Shown here piece after piece: positions 8,989 through 18,366 of a stretch of 64,000 nt of DNA. Source of the DNA: QZKY01 sp942492925 (GTDB lineage: Bacteria; Pseudomonadota; Gammaproteobacteria; Burkholderiales; Burkholderiaceae_D). Under the pieces are notes generated by a model, which worked only from the letters and a program-made list of their open reading frames with translations, was not told the origin of the DNA and searched no databases. The position numbers and the translations under genes were made by a program. The DNA is taken from assembly GCA_942492925.1 (NCBI GenBank), contig OW818641.1, forward strand, positions 1,798,001 to 1,862,000, written 5' to 3'. Within the stretch, counting starts at the first letter, position 1; every line of letters starts with the position of its first letter.

Positions 8989-9759
8989 CTCATCCATCTT
9001 CGCCAGCAACACATCCCTGTCCCGAAACACATCCTGCGGTAATGTTTCTATCGTGCGGTTATCGCGCAAAACGAATACTTGCTCGGCCAAACGGTTCGCT
9101 TGTCCCAGACTGTGAGAAATCACGACCAGCGTATAACGCGATTTCAATTCAGAGAGCAGTTCTTCGATCTGTTGCGCCGCCTTAAAATCAAGCGACGCCG
9201 TCGGCTCATCGAGCAACAGAATTTCCGGTTGCAAGGCCAACGCCCGCGCCAAACACAAGCGCTGCTGCTGCCCGCCGGACAGTGTGCCTGCCGGTGCGTT
9301 CAACCGGTCTTTCACTTCGTCCCACAAATGCACGTCACACAACGCCTGCTCCACGCGCTGGCGACTTTCTTCAACCGGCAGCGACAACGCTACCTCCAGC
9401 GGCAAGCGGATGTTGCGCTCAATGGAGAGCGGCAAGACATTGGGGTTCTGAAACACCATGCCGACGCGTCGTCGCAAATGCTCCACGGCGATGCCACTGC
9501 CGTAAGCATCGACCCACTCCCCGTTTAATTGCACGGCGATCTTGCCGTGCGTCTCGCAATCCGGAAAACATTCATTGAGTCGATTAATCGCACGCAACAG
9601 CGTCGTTTTACCCGTACCCGAACGTCCGATCAAAAAAGTCGGGCCGCCTGCGGGAATATCCAGACTCAAATCGGTCAGAACAGACTGGCCTGCAAAACGG
9701 ACCGACAGGTGTTCAATACGTATGACGGCAGGTTTCAACGTGCGCCTCCCATTTTCCAT
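8980..9759 (-). CDS. pstB: phosphate ABC transporter ATP-binding protein
   Basis: All ABC ATPase motifs are present: Walker A GRSGTGKT, Q-loop FQNPNV, signature LSGGQQQR, Walker B LLLDEPTASLD and the switch His in VISHS. As last gene of pstS-pstC-pstA-pstB it energises high-affinity phosphate import. The ATG at 9759 overlaps the end of pstA. A TTG at 9738, placed 6 nt after GGGAGG and overlapping the pstA stop (TTGA), is at least as good a start and would give a protein of about 252 residues. It is somewhat divergent from classical PstB, so import of a related oxyanion is possible. Confidence 0.85.
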   Translation of the reverse strand: MENGRRTLKPAVIRIEHLSVRFAGQSVLTDLSLDIPAGGPTFLIGRSGTGKTTLLRAINRLNECFPDCETHGKIAVQLNGEWVDAYGSGIAVEHLRRRVGMVFQNPNVLPLSIERNIRLPLEVALSLPVEESRQRVEQALCDVHLWDEVKDRLNAPAGTLSGGQQQRLCLARALALQPEILLLDEPTASLDFKAAQQIEELLSELKSRYTLVVISHSLGQANRLAEQVFVLRDNRTIETLPQDVFRDRDVLLAKMDELI

Positions 9760-10640
9760 TTTCTTTCCAGCCGTGTTTGCAACAGCCGTGCACAAGCAAA
9801 CATCAGCCCGGTCAAGCACAACAGCACCAGCGCCGCGGCAAACGCCTGTGTCAATTCAGCCGGTGACTGGTGTTCAGCCGCGAGATAATAAATCTGAAAC
9901 GGCAGCGCTTCGTATTTTCCGGTCAAGGATGACGGCGCACCAGCGTTGGCGACGGCGCCCGTCAACAGAATCACCGCCGTATCTTCAGCCGCGCGTCCAA
10001 TCGCCAAAATGATGCCACTGAAAATGCCTTGCATCGCCGCAGGCAACAGAATGCGCGTCACGGTCTGACCGTGTGAGAGCCCGATACCCGCACCCGTCAA
10101 ACGCAATTCCGCAGGCAAGCCTCCGATGGCGAGTCTCGTCGTACTAATGAGATACGGCAGCACCAACACCGCCAAACATACCGCGGAAAGCAGCAAACCG
10201 GTATTGGCATCGGGCGCCACTGTTTTTCGCAAAAATAAAAGCAAGGCAAAGCCAAACAACCCCACCAGAATCGACGGCACCCCTGCCAGCACATCCACGC
10301 AAAAAACAAACCATTCCTTGCTGCGACCGCTCGCATATTCAGCCAGATAGATGCCGCTGGCTACGCCTAGCGGAATCGCCATCGCCGTGGAGAGGATCAC
10401 CAGCACCAGCGTGCCGACGCAGGCTGGCCAGAGTCCATCAAATACCGGCGCACCGCGCAGCACGGCATCTAGTGGGGGCGTATCGCCAAAAAACAGCGCC
10501 AGCGACCATCCCGGCAAACTTTGCCAAAGCAAAAAAACCATCAAGGCGCCGAGCAGAACCAGCACCCACGAGACGGAAAGCCACGATGCCAGCGTCGCGG
10601 TTTTTTCAAGTCGGGATGCACCACGTGGTGTCATGCGCAC
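9735..10640 (-). CDS. pstA: phosphate ABC transporter permease PstA
   Basis: The 301-residue integral membrane protein has about six helices and the binding-protein-dependent permease EAA-type loop (LRLTGAGIGLSHGQTVTRILLP) followed by GIILAIGRAAEDTAVILLTG, the conserved PstA segment. It overlaps pstC by ten bases and pstB by at least four, as in a translationally coupled operon. With PstC it forms the membrane channel for phosphate. No truncation is seen. Confidence 0.9.
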   Translation of the reverse strand: MRMTPRGASRLEKTATLASWLSVSWVLVLLGALMVFLLWQSLPGWSLALFFGDTPPLDAVLRGAPVFDGLWPACVGTLVLVILSTAMAIPLGVASGIYLAEYASGRSKEWFVFCVDVLAGVPSILVGLFGFALLLFLRKTVAPDANTGLLLSAVCLAVLVLPYLISTTRLAIGGLPAELRLTGAGIGLSHGQTVTRILLPAAMQGIFSGIILAIGRAAEDTAVILLTGAVANAGAPSSLTGKYEALPFQIYYLAAEHQSPAELTQAFAAALVLLCLTGLMFACARLLQTRLERKWKMGGAR

Positions 10641-11485
10641 TCCCCGTGGGTATCTCTCGCACGCGGGATCCTTCGTAGATTGCGCAATCCCAGATTGACC
10701 ATGAGCGAAACGATAAACAAAATCAGGCCGCAGGCAAACAAGGAACTGTAGGTCGTGCTCTGACTATCGGTCGCCACCACCAAGGCGATATGCGACGTTA
10801 AAGTGCGAATGGCATCCAGCAGCGAATGCGGCAATTGCGGCGCATTGCCCGCCAACATCAAGGGAATCATCGTATCGCCAATCGCGCGACCAAACCCCAG
10901 CGCCAGTGCGATCAACACACCCCGCGCCGAAAGCGGCAGCGTCAGTCGCAGAAGCTGCTGCACCGGCGTAAAGCCCAGCGCTGCCGCACCCAGCCGAACC
11001 TCCTCCTGAACCTGGCGAAATTGATTGTCGAGTATCAGCACAATGGTCGGCAACACCAGCACCGACAGCGTCAACAAGGCCGCCAGCCAGGAGAACCCGG
11101 AACCGGAAAAGCCACTGCGCAACAGCGGCACTAACAGAAACGCCGAAACCAAACCGTAGACCACCGTCGGGATACTGGTCATGAAGCGAATCATGCCAAG
11201 CAAAGGTTTGGCCGCCCAACCAGGGCCGATGCCATGTACAAATCCGCAAAGCCCCAAGGCAACAGGAAACGCAATCGCAATAGCCGGCACCGCCAGACAC
11301 ACCGAACCGACCAGCATCGGCAAAATGCCAAACTCCCCTTGCATCGGCCGCCAGTGCCAGGCAAGCAGTGAGGTGAGTGCCCCGCCCTGGAAAACCGGCA
11401 AGGCAAACCACAGTAAAAAACCGAAGATGGCCAGCACCAGCAGGGCTGAAATAACAGCAGCGCAATAGAGCAAACGAGCAGTCAT
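10631..11485 (-). CDS. pstC: phosphate ABC transporter permease PstC
   Basis: The 284-residue permease has six predicted helices and the PstC loop LGAAALGFTPVQQLLRLTLP followed by ALGFGRAIGDTMIPLMLAG. It partners PstA. The start lies one base after the pstS stop and the end overlaps pstA, consistent with a pstSCAB operon. A long frame on the same strand (10764-11465) is only a shadow of this gene. Confidence 0.9.
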   Translation of the reverse strand: MTARLLYCAAVISALLVLAIFGFLLWFALPVFQGGALTSLLAWHWRPMQGEFGILPMLVGSVCLAVPAIAIAFPVALGLCGFVHGIGPGWAAKPLLGMIRFMTSIPTVVYGLVSAFLLVPLLRSGFSGSGFSWLAALLTLSVLVLPTIVLILDNQFRQVQEEVRLGAAALGFTPVQQLLRLTLPLSARGVLIALALGFGRAIGDTMIPLMLAGNAPQLPHSLLDAIRTLTSHIALVVATDSQSTTYSSLFACGLILFIVSLMVNLGLRNLRRIPRARDTHGECA

Positions 11486-11486
11486 G

Positions 11487-12329
11487 TCATTGCAGCGGCA
11501 GGTACCCCGCAGCAGCCGTTATCTGCGAACCTTCCGGCCCCATGATGTAGTGGATGAAAGCCGCCGTTAAACCCTGCGGCGCACCCTTCGTGTTCATGTA
11601 AAGCTTACGAACGATCGGATACTTTCCTGAACGCGCATTGTCCTGCGTTGGGGCAACGCCATCAAGCGTTGGTGCCTTAATGGTATCGTCGATGTGGCCA
11701 ATGGATACGTAGCCGATCCCATCCGGATCGTTCGCCAGCGCCGTTTTCATCGCACCGTTGGAAGCCACCACATTGGCGGATTCTGCAATCGCGCCCTTCT
11801 TCAACATTTTTTCCCAAAATACTTCGCGCGTGCCACTGGCTTCATCTCGCGTGTAAAGATGAATCGCTGCATCGCGACCGCCTACCGCTTTCCAGTTGGT
11901 GATCCGGCCAGAGAAAATGGCTTGGGCTTGTGCAACCGTTAGATTCGTGACCCCGTTCCTCGGGTGCACGGCCACCGCAACACCATCCAGCGCAAAAGCG
12001 AACGACTTCAACCCATATTTGGCAATTTCATCCTGACTCAAGGCGCGCCCGGTGTTGCCGATTTGAACCAGCCCTTCACCTAGCTTTTGCACCCCCACGC
12101 CCGATCCCCCCGCAGCAATACTGATGCGGATATTCGGATTGGCGCGCATGATACGCTTCGCAGCTTCCTTCATCACCGGAATGTGCGCCGTGCCGCCTGC
12201 AATGGCAATTTGCCCCCGCTTGCCAGCAAACGCGTCCAGTTCTCCTGCTGCTGCCACACCCAGCACCCAGGCCGAGCAAACCAGTGCGAGCGCCATGCGA
12301 CCCATTACACGTTTCGTCAATTGCTTCAT
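11487..12329 (-). CDS. pstS: phosphate ABC transporter substrate-binding protein
   Basis: The 280-residue protein has a signal peptide (about 1-28, ending VAAAG) and a PBP-like fold of PstS type. The phosphate-loop segments are visible: IAGGTAHIPVM near the N-terminus, AAGGSGVGVQKL, and TRDEASGTREVFW, where the SGT motif and acidic residues contact phosphate. It captures phosphate in the periplasm for PstCAB. It heads the operon, with a possible promoter just upstream; phoU and phoBR are not nearby. Confidence 0.88.
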   Translation of the reverse strand: MKQLTKRVMGRMALALVCSAWVLGVAAAGELDAFAGKRGQIAIAGGTAHIPVMKEAAKRIMRANPNIRISIAAGGSGVGVQKLGEGLVQIGNTGRALSQDEIAKYGLKSFAFALDGVAVAVHPRNGVTNLTVAQAQAIFSGRITNWKAVGGRDAAIHLYTRDEASGTREVFWEKMLKKGAIAESANVVASNGAMKTALANDPDGIGYVSIGHIDDTIKAPTLDGVAPTQDNARSGKYPIVRKLYMNTKGAPQGLTAAFIHYIMGPEGSQITAAAGYLPLQ

Positions 12330-12357
12330 ATATGCATCACTTCATAAAAATTGTTAA

Positions 12358-12400
12358 ACGACTGATTATATGCCCGCATTGAATAATTTTCGATTAACAG
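12358..12400 (-). promoter_or_regulatory. candidate pstSCAB promoter with weak Pho-box-like element
   Basis: On the minus strand a perfect TATAAT (12365-12370) lies ~36 bases before the pstS start. No -35 hexamer is at the usual distance; instead CTGTTAA (12394-12400), a partial match to half of a Pho box, sits upstream. PhoB control is expected for this operon but the second half-site is poor. Confidence 0.4.
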
Positions 12401-12544
12401 TAAAGCGCGAACCTTTTCAGCAAATGTGAAATGCCCAAGCATTAAAGTTGTTGCAAAAAAGGAATGTTTTTCTGTAATTCATGTTTGATTATGGAATGAA
12501 AGAAAGGGGCGTTTCTCCAATGTGTCGCCCGCCACCCGTTTCGC

Positions 12545-12575
12545 CAAACAAAAACGCCCCACAAGGGGGCGTTTG
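12545..12575 (-). terminator. rho-independent terminator after tRNA-Ser
   Basis: On the minus strand a 9-bp stem (aaacgcccc/ggggcgttt, 12552-12560 with 12566-12574) and a short loop are followed by a T-rich run (ttttgttt), six bases after the CCA end of tRNA-Ser. Confidence 0.75.
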
Positions 12576-12580
12576 TTGTC

Positions 12581-12670
12581 TGGCGGAGAGGGCGGGATTC
12601 GAACCCGCGACAGGGTTGCCCCTGTGCCACCTTTCCAGGGTGGTGACTTCAACCACTCATCCACCTCTCC
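12581..12670 (-). tRNA. tRNA-Ser (anticodon GGA)
   Basis: The minus strand folds as a class II tRNA of 90 nt with a 7-bp acceptor stem (GGAGAGG/CCTCTCC), a long variable arm, a T arm with GGTTCGAATCC, and an encoded CCA end. The anticodon loop contains GGA, reading UCC and UCU serine codons. It is followed by a terminator and lies downstream of yciB on the same strand. Confidence 0.95.
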
Positions 12671-12735
12671 GGAATAATTCTTGGTCTGTGCGAAGCCTGC
12701 GATTATAGCAAAGAGTTGCCCTTCTTGGCTAGTGG

Positions 12736-13359
12736 TCAGGGGTTAGTTTTGAGGTGCTTGGAGAGGTACACGCTTTGGGCCAGCACAAAGGCAAAAGTAA
12801 GCCCAATGCCGCCGAAAAGCTTGAAATTCACCCACGCGCCCGTGGAAAAGTTGCCCCAAAACGCGACGTACAAATTGATAATGCCCATCACGCCCAGAAA
12901 GCCTATCCATGCGTAACAGAGATTGGTCCACACCGGTTCGGGCAGTTCGAGCTGCCCTTGCATCAGGGCGCGAATCAGGTTCTTGCGGAACGCGAGCAAG
13001 CTCACCAGCAGGGCAAAGGCGAAGCACCAGTAAAGTACGGTCGGTTTCCACTTGATGAAGGTTTCGCTGTTGAAGTAAATGGTCATGCCACCAAACACCA
13101 CGATGACAACCAGCGATATCCACAACATGGGCTCCACTTTCTTGCGACGCGCCAGAAGATAGCCAATTTGACCGATGGTGGCGATGATGGCAACGGCCGT
13201 TGCGAGAATGATAGGCGCTTGCGCAGCGGTTACACCACCGGACATCAGCCATCCAAGTTTTTGGGTGACGATTTCTTGCGCGGCTTGGGAATTGTTTTCA
13301 CCCCATCTGAAAATCCCAAAAAACAGGATGACGGGGAAAAGATCGAAGAGGAATTTCAT
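12736..13359 (-). CDS. yciB: inner membrane septation protein YciB (IspZ family)
   Basis: The 207-residue protein has five or six helices and begins MKFLFDLFPVILFF, the hallmark of the YciB/IspZ family. Other family segments include KPTVLYWCFAF and the closing NLYVAFWGNFSTGAWVNFK. YciB is an inner-membrane protein linked to envelope synthesis and septation. Its start overlaps the msrB stop (ATGA), so the two are coupled. Length and motifs are normal. Confidence 0.92.
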   Translation of the reverse strand: MKFLFDLFPVILFFGIFRWGENNSQAAQEIVTQKLGWLMSGGVTAAQAPIILATAVAIIATIGQIGYLLARRKKVEPMLWISLVVIVVFGGMTIYFNSETFIKWKPTVLYWCFAFALLVSLLAFRKNLIRALMQGQLELPEPVWTNLCYAWIGFLGVMGIINLYVAFWGNFSTGAWVNFKLFGGIGLTFAFVLAQSVYLSKHLKTNP

Positions 13360-13781
13360 TTTCCGTTTTTCTTCTGAGCGTCCGGACTGGGTTCAAAGCG
13401 CATCGCGGCAGAATTGATGCAGTAACGCAGCCCCGAAGGCAGCGGACCATCGTTGAAGACGTGACCGAGGTGCGCGTCGCAGACATTGCAAATCACTTCC
13501 TTGCGAATCATGTCGTGCGAATAGTCGATACGTTCGCCAATATGGGCCGGATCAACCGGCTCAAAATAACTCGGCCAGCCGCAAGCGGACTCAAATTTCG
13601 CATCCGATTTAAAAAGCGGCGTCCCGCAACAGACGCAATAATAAATACCAGGGGCGTAATGATCCCAGTAACGTCCGGTAAAAGCCGGTTCGGTGGCCGC
13701 ATGGCGGGTCACTTGGTATTCAATGGGATGGAGTTGTTGACGCCATTCCTCATCGGTTTTTTTGACTTTCTTGTCTGACAT
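13356..13781 (-). CDS. msrB: peptide-methionine (R)-S-oxide reductase
   Basis: This 141-residue enzyme reduces the R epimer of methionine sulfoxide in proteins. The catalytic Cys121 lies in RYCINSAAMRF, and two CxxC pairs (Cys49/Cys52 and Cys98/Cys101) form the structural zinc site. GWPSYFEP and HLGHVFNDGP are further MsrB motifs. It overlaps yciB by four bases. There is no signal peptide, so it acts in the cytoplasm. Confidence 0.95.
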   Translation of the reverse strand: MSDKKVKKTDEEWRQQLHPIEYQVTRHAATEPAFTGRYWDHYAPGIYYCVCCGTPLFKSDAKFESACGWPSYFEPVDPAHIGERIDYSHDMIRKEVICNVCDAHLGHVFNDGPLPSGLRYCINSAAMRFEPSPDAQKKNGK

Positions 13782-13942
13782 CTTCGTTCTCTCTTGAAGA
13801 ACTCATACTGCTTGAAAGGCGCTCATATTGCCCCTAACTGACGGCAAATGCAAGTGAGGTCGATATATTGCCATAATACAAAGCGGTTGGGGGGCGAAAC
13901 CCTTTTCTCCGCGCTCACGCATCAAGCGCAAGGTGCTTTATT

Positions 13943-15339
13943 TTATAAATCAAACACCGCAATCGATTCCACATGGGAAGTATGCGGAAACATGTTGACC
14001 ACCCCTGCCTGCGTGAGACGATAGCCACCTTCATTCACCAGCAGCCCGGCATCGCGCGCCAGCGTGGAAGGACTGCAGGATACGTACACGATGCGTTTGG
14101 GCTTCAAATCCGGGCGTTCCACCGTGAGATCCACCAGCGCCTGGCAGACAGCCATCGCGCCATCACGCGGCGGATCGATCAGCATGCGATCGAACGGCCC
14201 AATCGCAACAAAATCGGCAGCCTTCACTTCAAACAAATTACGGGTTGCAAAAGAGGTGCTGGCGTTTAATCCGTTCACTTGCGCATTCTCCTGTGCGCGT
14301 TGCGTGAGCGTGGCACTGCCTTCGATGCCGACCACTTCGCGCGCGCGGGTGGCGATGGGCAAAGTGAAATTGCCGAGTCCGCAGAACAAATCGGCGATGC
14401 GATCTGCCGGTTGCGGATCCAGCAGACGCACGGCCCGCTCCACCAACACACGGTTGATCTGGTGATTCACCTGCGTGAAATCGGTCGGCTTGAACGGCAT
14501 GACAATGCCAAATTCCGGCAGGGTGTATTGCAGCTTGCCATCTTGTGGATAAAAAAGCGCCGCCGTATCCGGGCCTTTGGTTTGCAGCCACCATTGCACC
14601 TTGTGTTCCTCTGAAAATGCGATAAGCGCTGCCTCATCAGCGGACGTGAGCGGCGCCATGATGCGCAAAACCAGTGCCGTGATCAAATTTCCCGCAGACT
14701 CTCCCTCATTTTCTCCCGTGTTTTCACCGCATTCTCTTTTTCCTTTTCACCTATGGCCACTTCGATTTGCGGCATCTGCATCATGATCGACAGCGATTCG
14801 ATCAGGCGACGCAAGGGCACCAGTAAATCTGATACTTGGCGCGGCAACACTTCGCAGCTTTTCATGTCGGTAATGAAACGCGATTGCTTTTCATGGAAGC
14901 CTACCAGAATGCCGCCTTTCTTGGCCACATAGTGCACGGACAGTCGTGCGCGGTAGCGATAGCCCCAACTCGGGCCATGAATGGGCGGCAGCATTCTTTC
15001 CGGGCGTACGCGGCCGATGTGCCACAGGTTGTCTTCCAGCACGCGCTGTTTCATGGCGACTTGCGCCGTTGGCTCCAGATGCTGCATCGCACAGCCGCCG
15101 CAGATGCCGAACCATGGGCATTGGGGTTTCACCCGCATCACCGATTCGCGCAACAGCGCGGTCATGCGCGCGACTTCCCAATTTTTTTTGCGACGGAACG
15201 ATTCAAAGGCGACGGTTTCGCCAGGCAAAGCGCCTTCCACGAAAATGACTTTACCGGGCGTGCCGTCGTCGTTGGTCAAGTGACCGACACCACGACCTTC
15301 GATGTCGAGGGATTCAATGTGAATATGGTTGGGGTTCAT
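13943..15339 (-). pseudogene. rlmD: 23S rRNA (uracil-1939-C5)-methyltransferase, split by one frameshift
   Basis: Two frames together make a full RlmD/RumA. The first (15339 to 14683) has the TRAM-like N-terminus and iron-sulfur cysteines (CPWFGICGGC). The second (to 13943) has the SAM site DLFCGLGNFTLP, the IDPPRDG motif and the catalytic Cys in YVSCSPSTLARD. The first ends in an unrelated tail; the second has only a TTG overlapping that stop. Reading back in the second frame gives open sequence to about 14750, so a single shift near the A-rich run at 14736-14750 (minus gaaaaggaaaaag) explains the break. All catalytic residues are intact, so a sequencing error is possible. It follows rpoS, as in related genomes. 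Confidence 0.85.
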
Positions 15340-15458
15340 GAAGAGTAATTACTTTGACTGACGCGGCGAATTGCCGCAGAAGATTTTCGATTTGTTATGC
15401 CACAAGCGTGCCTAAGTAAGAAGACCGCCAAATTGTCGGATCACACAGTAAAAAATAA

Positions 15459-16447
15459 TCACAACAACTGATCTTTCTTCAGACCTTGCGCCGCAAAGGA
15501 ACGTTTCAGCTTGCTGAGCGCCTCTTGCTGAACCTGACGCACACGTTCGCGGGTCACGCCCATCTCTGACCGACAGCGCATCGAGCGTAGCTTCATCGCC
15601 ATTATCGAAACCGAAGCGGCGCATGATCACAAAGCGCTGTTTCTCGTTGAGCTTGGAAAGCCAGTCACGCACCAGAGCAGCCATTTGCTGATTGGCGAAC
15701 TGCAAATCCGGTGCGCTGCTTTCCACATCAGACAGCATGTCGGCAAGACTCGATTGCGAATCACCGGCCAGCGGCGCATCCAGCGAAACCGGGTGCTCGG
15801 ACAAGGCCAGAATGTCTTGCACTTCATCCACAGGACGATTGACGAAGTAAGCGATATCTTCCACCGTCGGATCTTTGCCATCGACCCGCCGCGCTTCGAG
15901 ATGATACCGGGCACGCAGAATCTGGTTGAGTTCGCGCATGATGTGCATCGGCAAACGGACGGTTCGCCCCTGATTCATGATCGCCTGTTCAATCGACTGG
16001 CGTATCCACCAGGTTGCGTAGGTTGAAAACCGAAAGCCGCGCTCCGGATCGAATTTTTCAATCGCGCGCATCAAACCCAGATTGCCTTCTTCGATCATGT
16101 CGAGCAAGGCAACGCCGCGATTGACGTAGTTCTTGGCAATCGAGACGACGAGACGAAGATTGCTCTCGATCATTTTTTGCCGCGCCGGGAAATCCCCTGC
16201 CTTGGCGCGCGTCGCCACTTCGTTTTCTTCTTTGGCCGACAAGCAACGGATGGGTGCCAATCCTGTTCAGATAATGCTGAGTTGCATCGGTGGACAACTC
16301 CGATGTCAGCACCGACTTCAGCACCGCTTCAGCTATGTTGCTCTTCATCGTCTTCCTCCGCAGACTCTGCCGTTCGTCGCATTTCGATCATCGTCGAAAT
16401 CGTCCGACACATCCTCATCATGCAAGGGTCTGGGGGCGGCGTGTCAT
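15459..16447 (-). pseudogene. rpoS: RNA polymerase sigma factor RpoS with five +1 frameshifts
   Basis: The start ATG overlaps the nlpD stop (ATGA). The reading frame must change five times, each time as if one base had been inserted: near 16423, 16373, 16340, 16241 and 15569. Removing one base at each gives exactly 327 codons and a stop: an acidic N-terminus, region 1.2 (STDATQHYLNRIG), region 2 (VALLDMIEEGNLGLMRAIEKF, STYATWWIRQSIEQAI), regions 3 and 4 (RFGFDNGDEATLDALS) and the 4.2 helix-turn-helix (MGVTRERVRQVQQEAL). As written, no full sigma factor is made. The long central stretch (16240-15570) is intact. Real loss of RpoS or consensus error are both possible. Confidence 0.85.
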
Positions 16448-17430
16448 CGTGGCGGCAAATACCGAGAAGGGTCGACAGGTTTGCCGTGCTGGCGAATTTC
16501 GAAGCGCAACTTGCCCGTATCGCTGTCGGAATTCCCCATCTCGGCAATTTGCTGGCCCTGAGAGACGGCATCGCCTTCCCTGACCAAAATGCGTTTGTTG
16601 TGGGCGTAAACAGAATTCAGGTTGTCGTCATGTTTCACGATCACCATGTTGCCGTAACCGCGTAAAGGGCCGACATGCGTTACTTTGCCATCGGCGGCTG
16701 CCATCACCGGCTGCCCCATCATGCCGGCGATGTCGATACCTTTGCTCTTGTTATCGCTGAATACAGAAACCATTCTGCCGTCAGCAGGCCAGCGCCAGCC
16801 GCTTGATGCACCGGGAGCGCGCGTGCCAGACGCTGGCACAACGGTTTTTTGCGCTTCCATAGTCGACGCGGATTTTCCTGCAAGATTTGCGGCTCCTGTG
16901 TAGTCCGGGTTCTGTTGCATTTCCAGCAGCGTCGCATCCGAGTACGGCTGTTTGTCGCCACGTGGCGCCGTCTTGTTCATCACACCAGCTAGCATCGCAC
17001 CCGCAGGGGCGGTGCCCACCGTTGTGCCGGATGTTGTACCTGAGGTTGTACCTGAGGCTGGCGCTGCAGCGCCAACATACAAGGGCGTAATCTCGAGTGA
17101 GCGGGAAGCTGTGCCGCCAGACGTTACCGTCGCCTCGCCTTCGCTTCCGTGCGGCGCGACGCGCAACACCTGCCCCACCGTCAATTCGTTGGGCTTGGAT
17201 AAATTGTTCCAGGCTATGAGGTCGGCGGGCTTTTGCCCGGTCATGCGAGAAACCTGCATGACGGTATCGCCCTGCTTGACGACGTAGTAACCCGGTTTGC
17301 CTTCGTACGCAGAAGTTGGTCTGGCGCCCGTTGCACGATCTTCAATCGGTGCAGGTGCACGCGGTGCTGTAGAACACGCAGCCAACAACGCCACACATGC
17401 ACTCAGAAACATCCATCTAAAAATGTTCAT
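16444..17430 (-). CDS. nlpD: lipoprotein NlpD (LysM and LytM/M23 domains)
   Basis: The start chosen is MNIFRW, giving a signal peptide and lipobox LLAAC (Cys19); an upstream ATG adds five residues. A LysM domain (YVVKQGDTVMQVSRM) binds peptidoglycan, and the C-terminus is a LytM domain (SKGIDIAGMMGQPV, GNMVIVKHDDNLNSVYAHN). The metal-binding His of active M23 enzymes is replaced in GIDIAG, so it is probably an amidase activator rather than an enzyme, as in E. coli NlpD/EnvC. A middle linker is rich in Thr, Gly and Ser with a short SGTT repeat. It sits between pcm and rpoS, the usual place. Confidence 0.92.
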   Translation of the reverse strand: MNIFRWMFLSACVALLAACSTAPRAPAPIEDRATGARPTSAYEGKPGYYVVKQGDTVMQVSRMTGQKPADLIAWNNLSKPNELTVGQVLRVAPHGSEGEATVTSGGTASRSLEITPLYVGAAAPASGTTSGTTSGTTVGTAPAGAMLAGVMNKTAPRGDKQPYSDATLLEMQQNPDYTGAANLAGKSASTMEAQKTVVPASGTRAPGASSGWRWPADGRMVSVFSDNKSKGIDIAGMMGQPVMAAADGKVTHVGPLRGYGNMVIVKHDDNLNSVYAHNKRILVREGDAVSQGQQIAEMGNSDSDTGKLRFEIRQHGKPVDPSRYLPPR

Positions 17431-17469
17431 TTTAGTTTCACGCATAAGTTTGAAAAAAACCGCTATCTA

Positions 17470-18366
17470 TCATACCGTTCCTGACAAGAGTGGCACAAAA
17501 TGGCAATCTTCCAATACGACCCTGCTCCATTTTGATGCACTCACCCGTTCCACCAATTGCAAAGATTGTTGCTCACCGCCAACCGGCGCAATCAAGCGTC
17601 CACCGACTGCCAATTGTTCCAGCAACGTTTGCGGCACATCAAGTCCGGCTGCTGCGAGAATGATGCCGTCAAACGGCGCGGCTTGCGGCAGACCCAGCAT
17701 ACCATCTCCGAAATGCAAGCGTATGTTGGGCACGCGCAGAGGACGCAGACGATTTTTCGCCAGTTCGTGCAAACCTTTGATGCGTTCGATGGAATACACT
17801 TCGTTCGCCACCATCGAGAGCACGATCGCCTGATAGCCGCAGCCGGTCCCAATTTCCAGCACGCGGTTCAATTCGCCTTTGTTACGGTTGTCGCGCAGAA
17901 TTTCAATCATGCGCGCCACGATATACGGTTGCGAAATCGTTTGCTGATACCCAATCGGCAGTGATGCATCAATGTAAGCCTGACTGGCCAGCGCTTCATC
18001 CAGAAACAAATGACGCGGCGCGGCTTCCATCGCCGCCAGCACCTTCGCATCGCGAATGCCTTGCTTCATCAAGCGTTCCACCATTGAGCGACGCACGGAT
18101 TGCGAAACCAGCATGCCCGACTCGGCCGCAGCATGCGAGGAAACTTTTACGGCAACGGCGGCCGCCTGATTTAGTCTTGCTTTTGCTGGCGTGGCAGACA
18201 TTATGCTGGATGCCACGGCGGGTTTCGCTTGCGGCCTGCGATCGCTCATTGAATCGCTCACTGCGTTGCGCCCAGGCTTTCTCACCTCTCCCGATTTTTT
18301 TTGTGATGGCTTGTCCATCACTGATGACAGCGGCAAGGGAAATTTCTTTGCCTTCTTGCCGGTCAT
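17470..18366 (-). CDS. pcm: protein-L-isoaspartate O-methyltransferase
   Basis: The core (about residues 85-298) is a standard PCMT: RHLFLDEALASQAY, the QTISQPYIVARM motif, SAM-binding VLEIGTGCGYQA and ILAAAGLDVPQ. It repairs isoaspartyl damage in proteins. The first ~80 residues are a low-complexity basic and Ala-rich extension absent from E. coli Pcm (208 aa); several internal Met codons could be starts. The first ATG overlaps the surE stop (ATGA), which supports the long form. SurE-Pcm-NlpD-RpoS order is conserved. Confidence 0.92.
   Translation of the reverse strand: MTGKKAKKFPLPLSSVMDKPSQKKSGEVRKPGRNAVSDSMSDRRPQAKPAVASSIMSATPAKARLNQAAAVAVKVSSHAAAESGMLVSQSVRRSMVERLMKQGIRDAKVLAAMEAAPRHLFLDEALASQAYIDASLPIGYQQTISQPYIVARMIEILRDNRNKGELNRVLEIGTGCGYQAIVLSMVANEVYSIERIKGLHELAKNRLRPLRVPNIRLHFGDGMLGLPQAAPFDGIILAAAGLDVPQTLLEQLAVGGRLIAPVGGEQQSLQLVERVSASKWSRVVLEDCHFVPLLSGTV

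Noticed and set aside
10764..11465. 233-codon minus frame inside pstC
   Set aside because: Shadow of pstC in another frame; Gly/Cys/Arg-rich composition and no motif.
12754..13377. 207-codon plus frame opposite yciB
   Set aside because: Exact antisense of yciB, with His/Gln-rich shadow composition.
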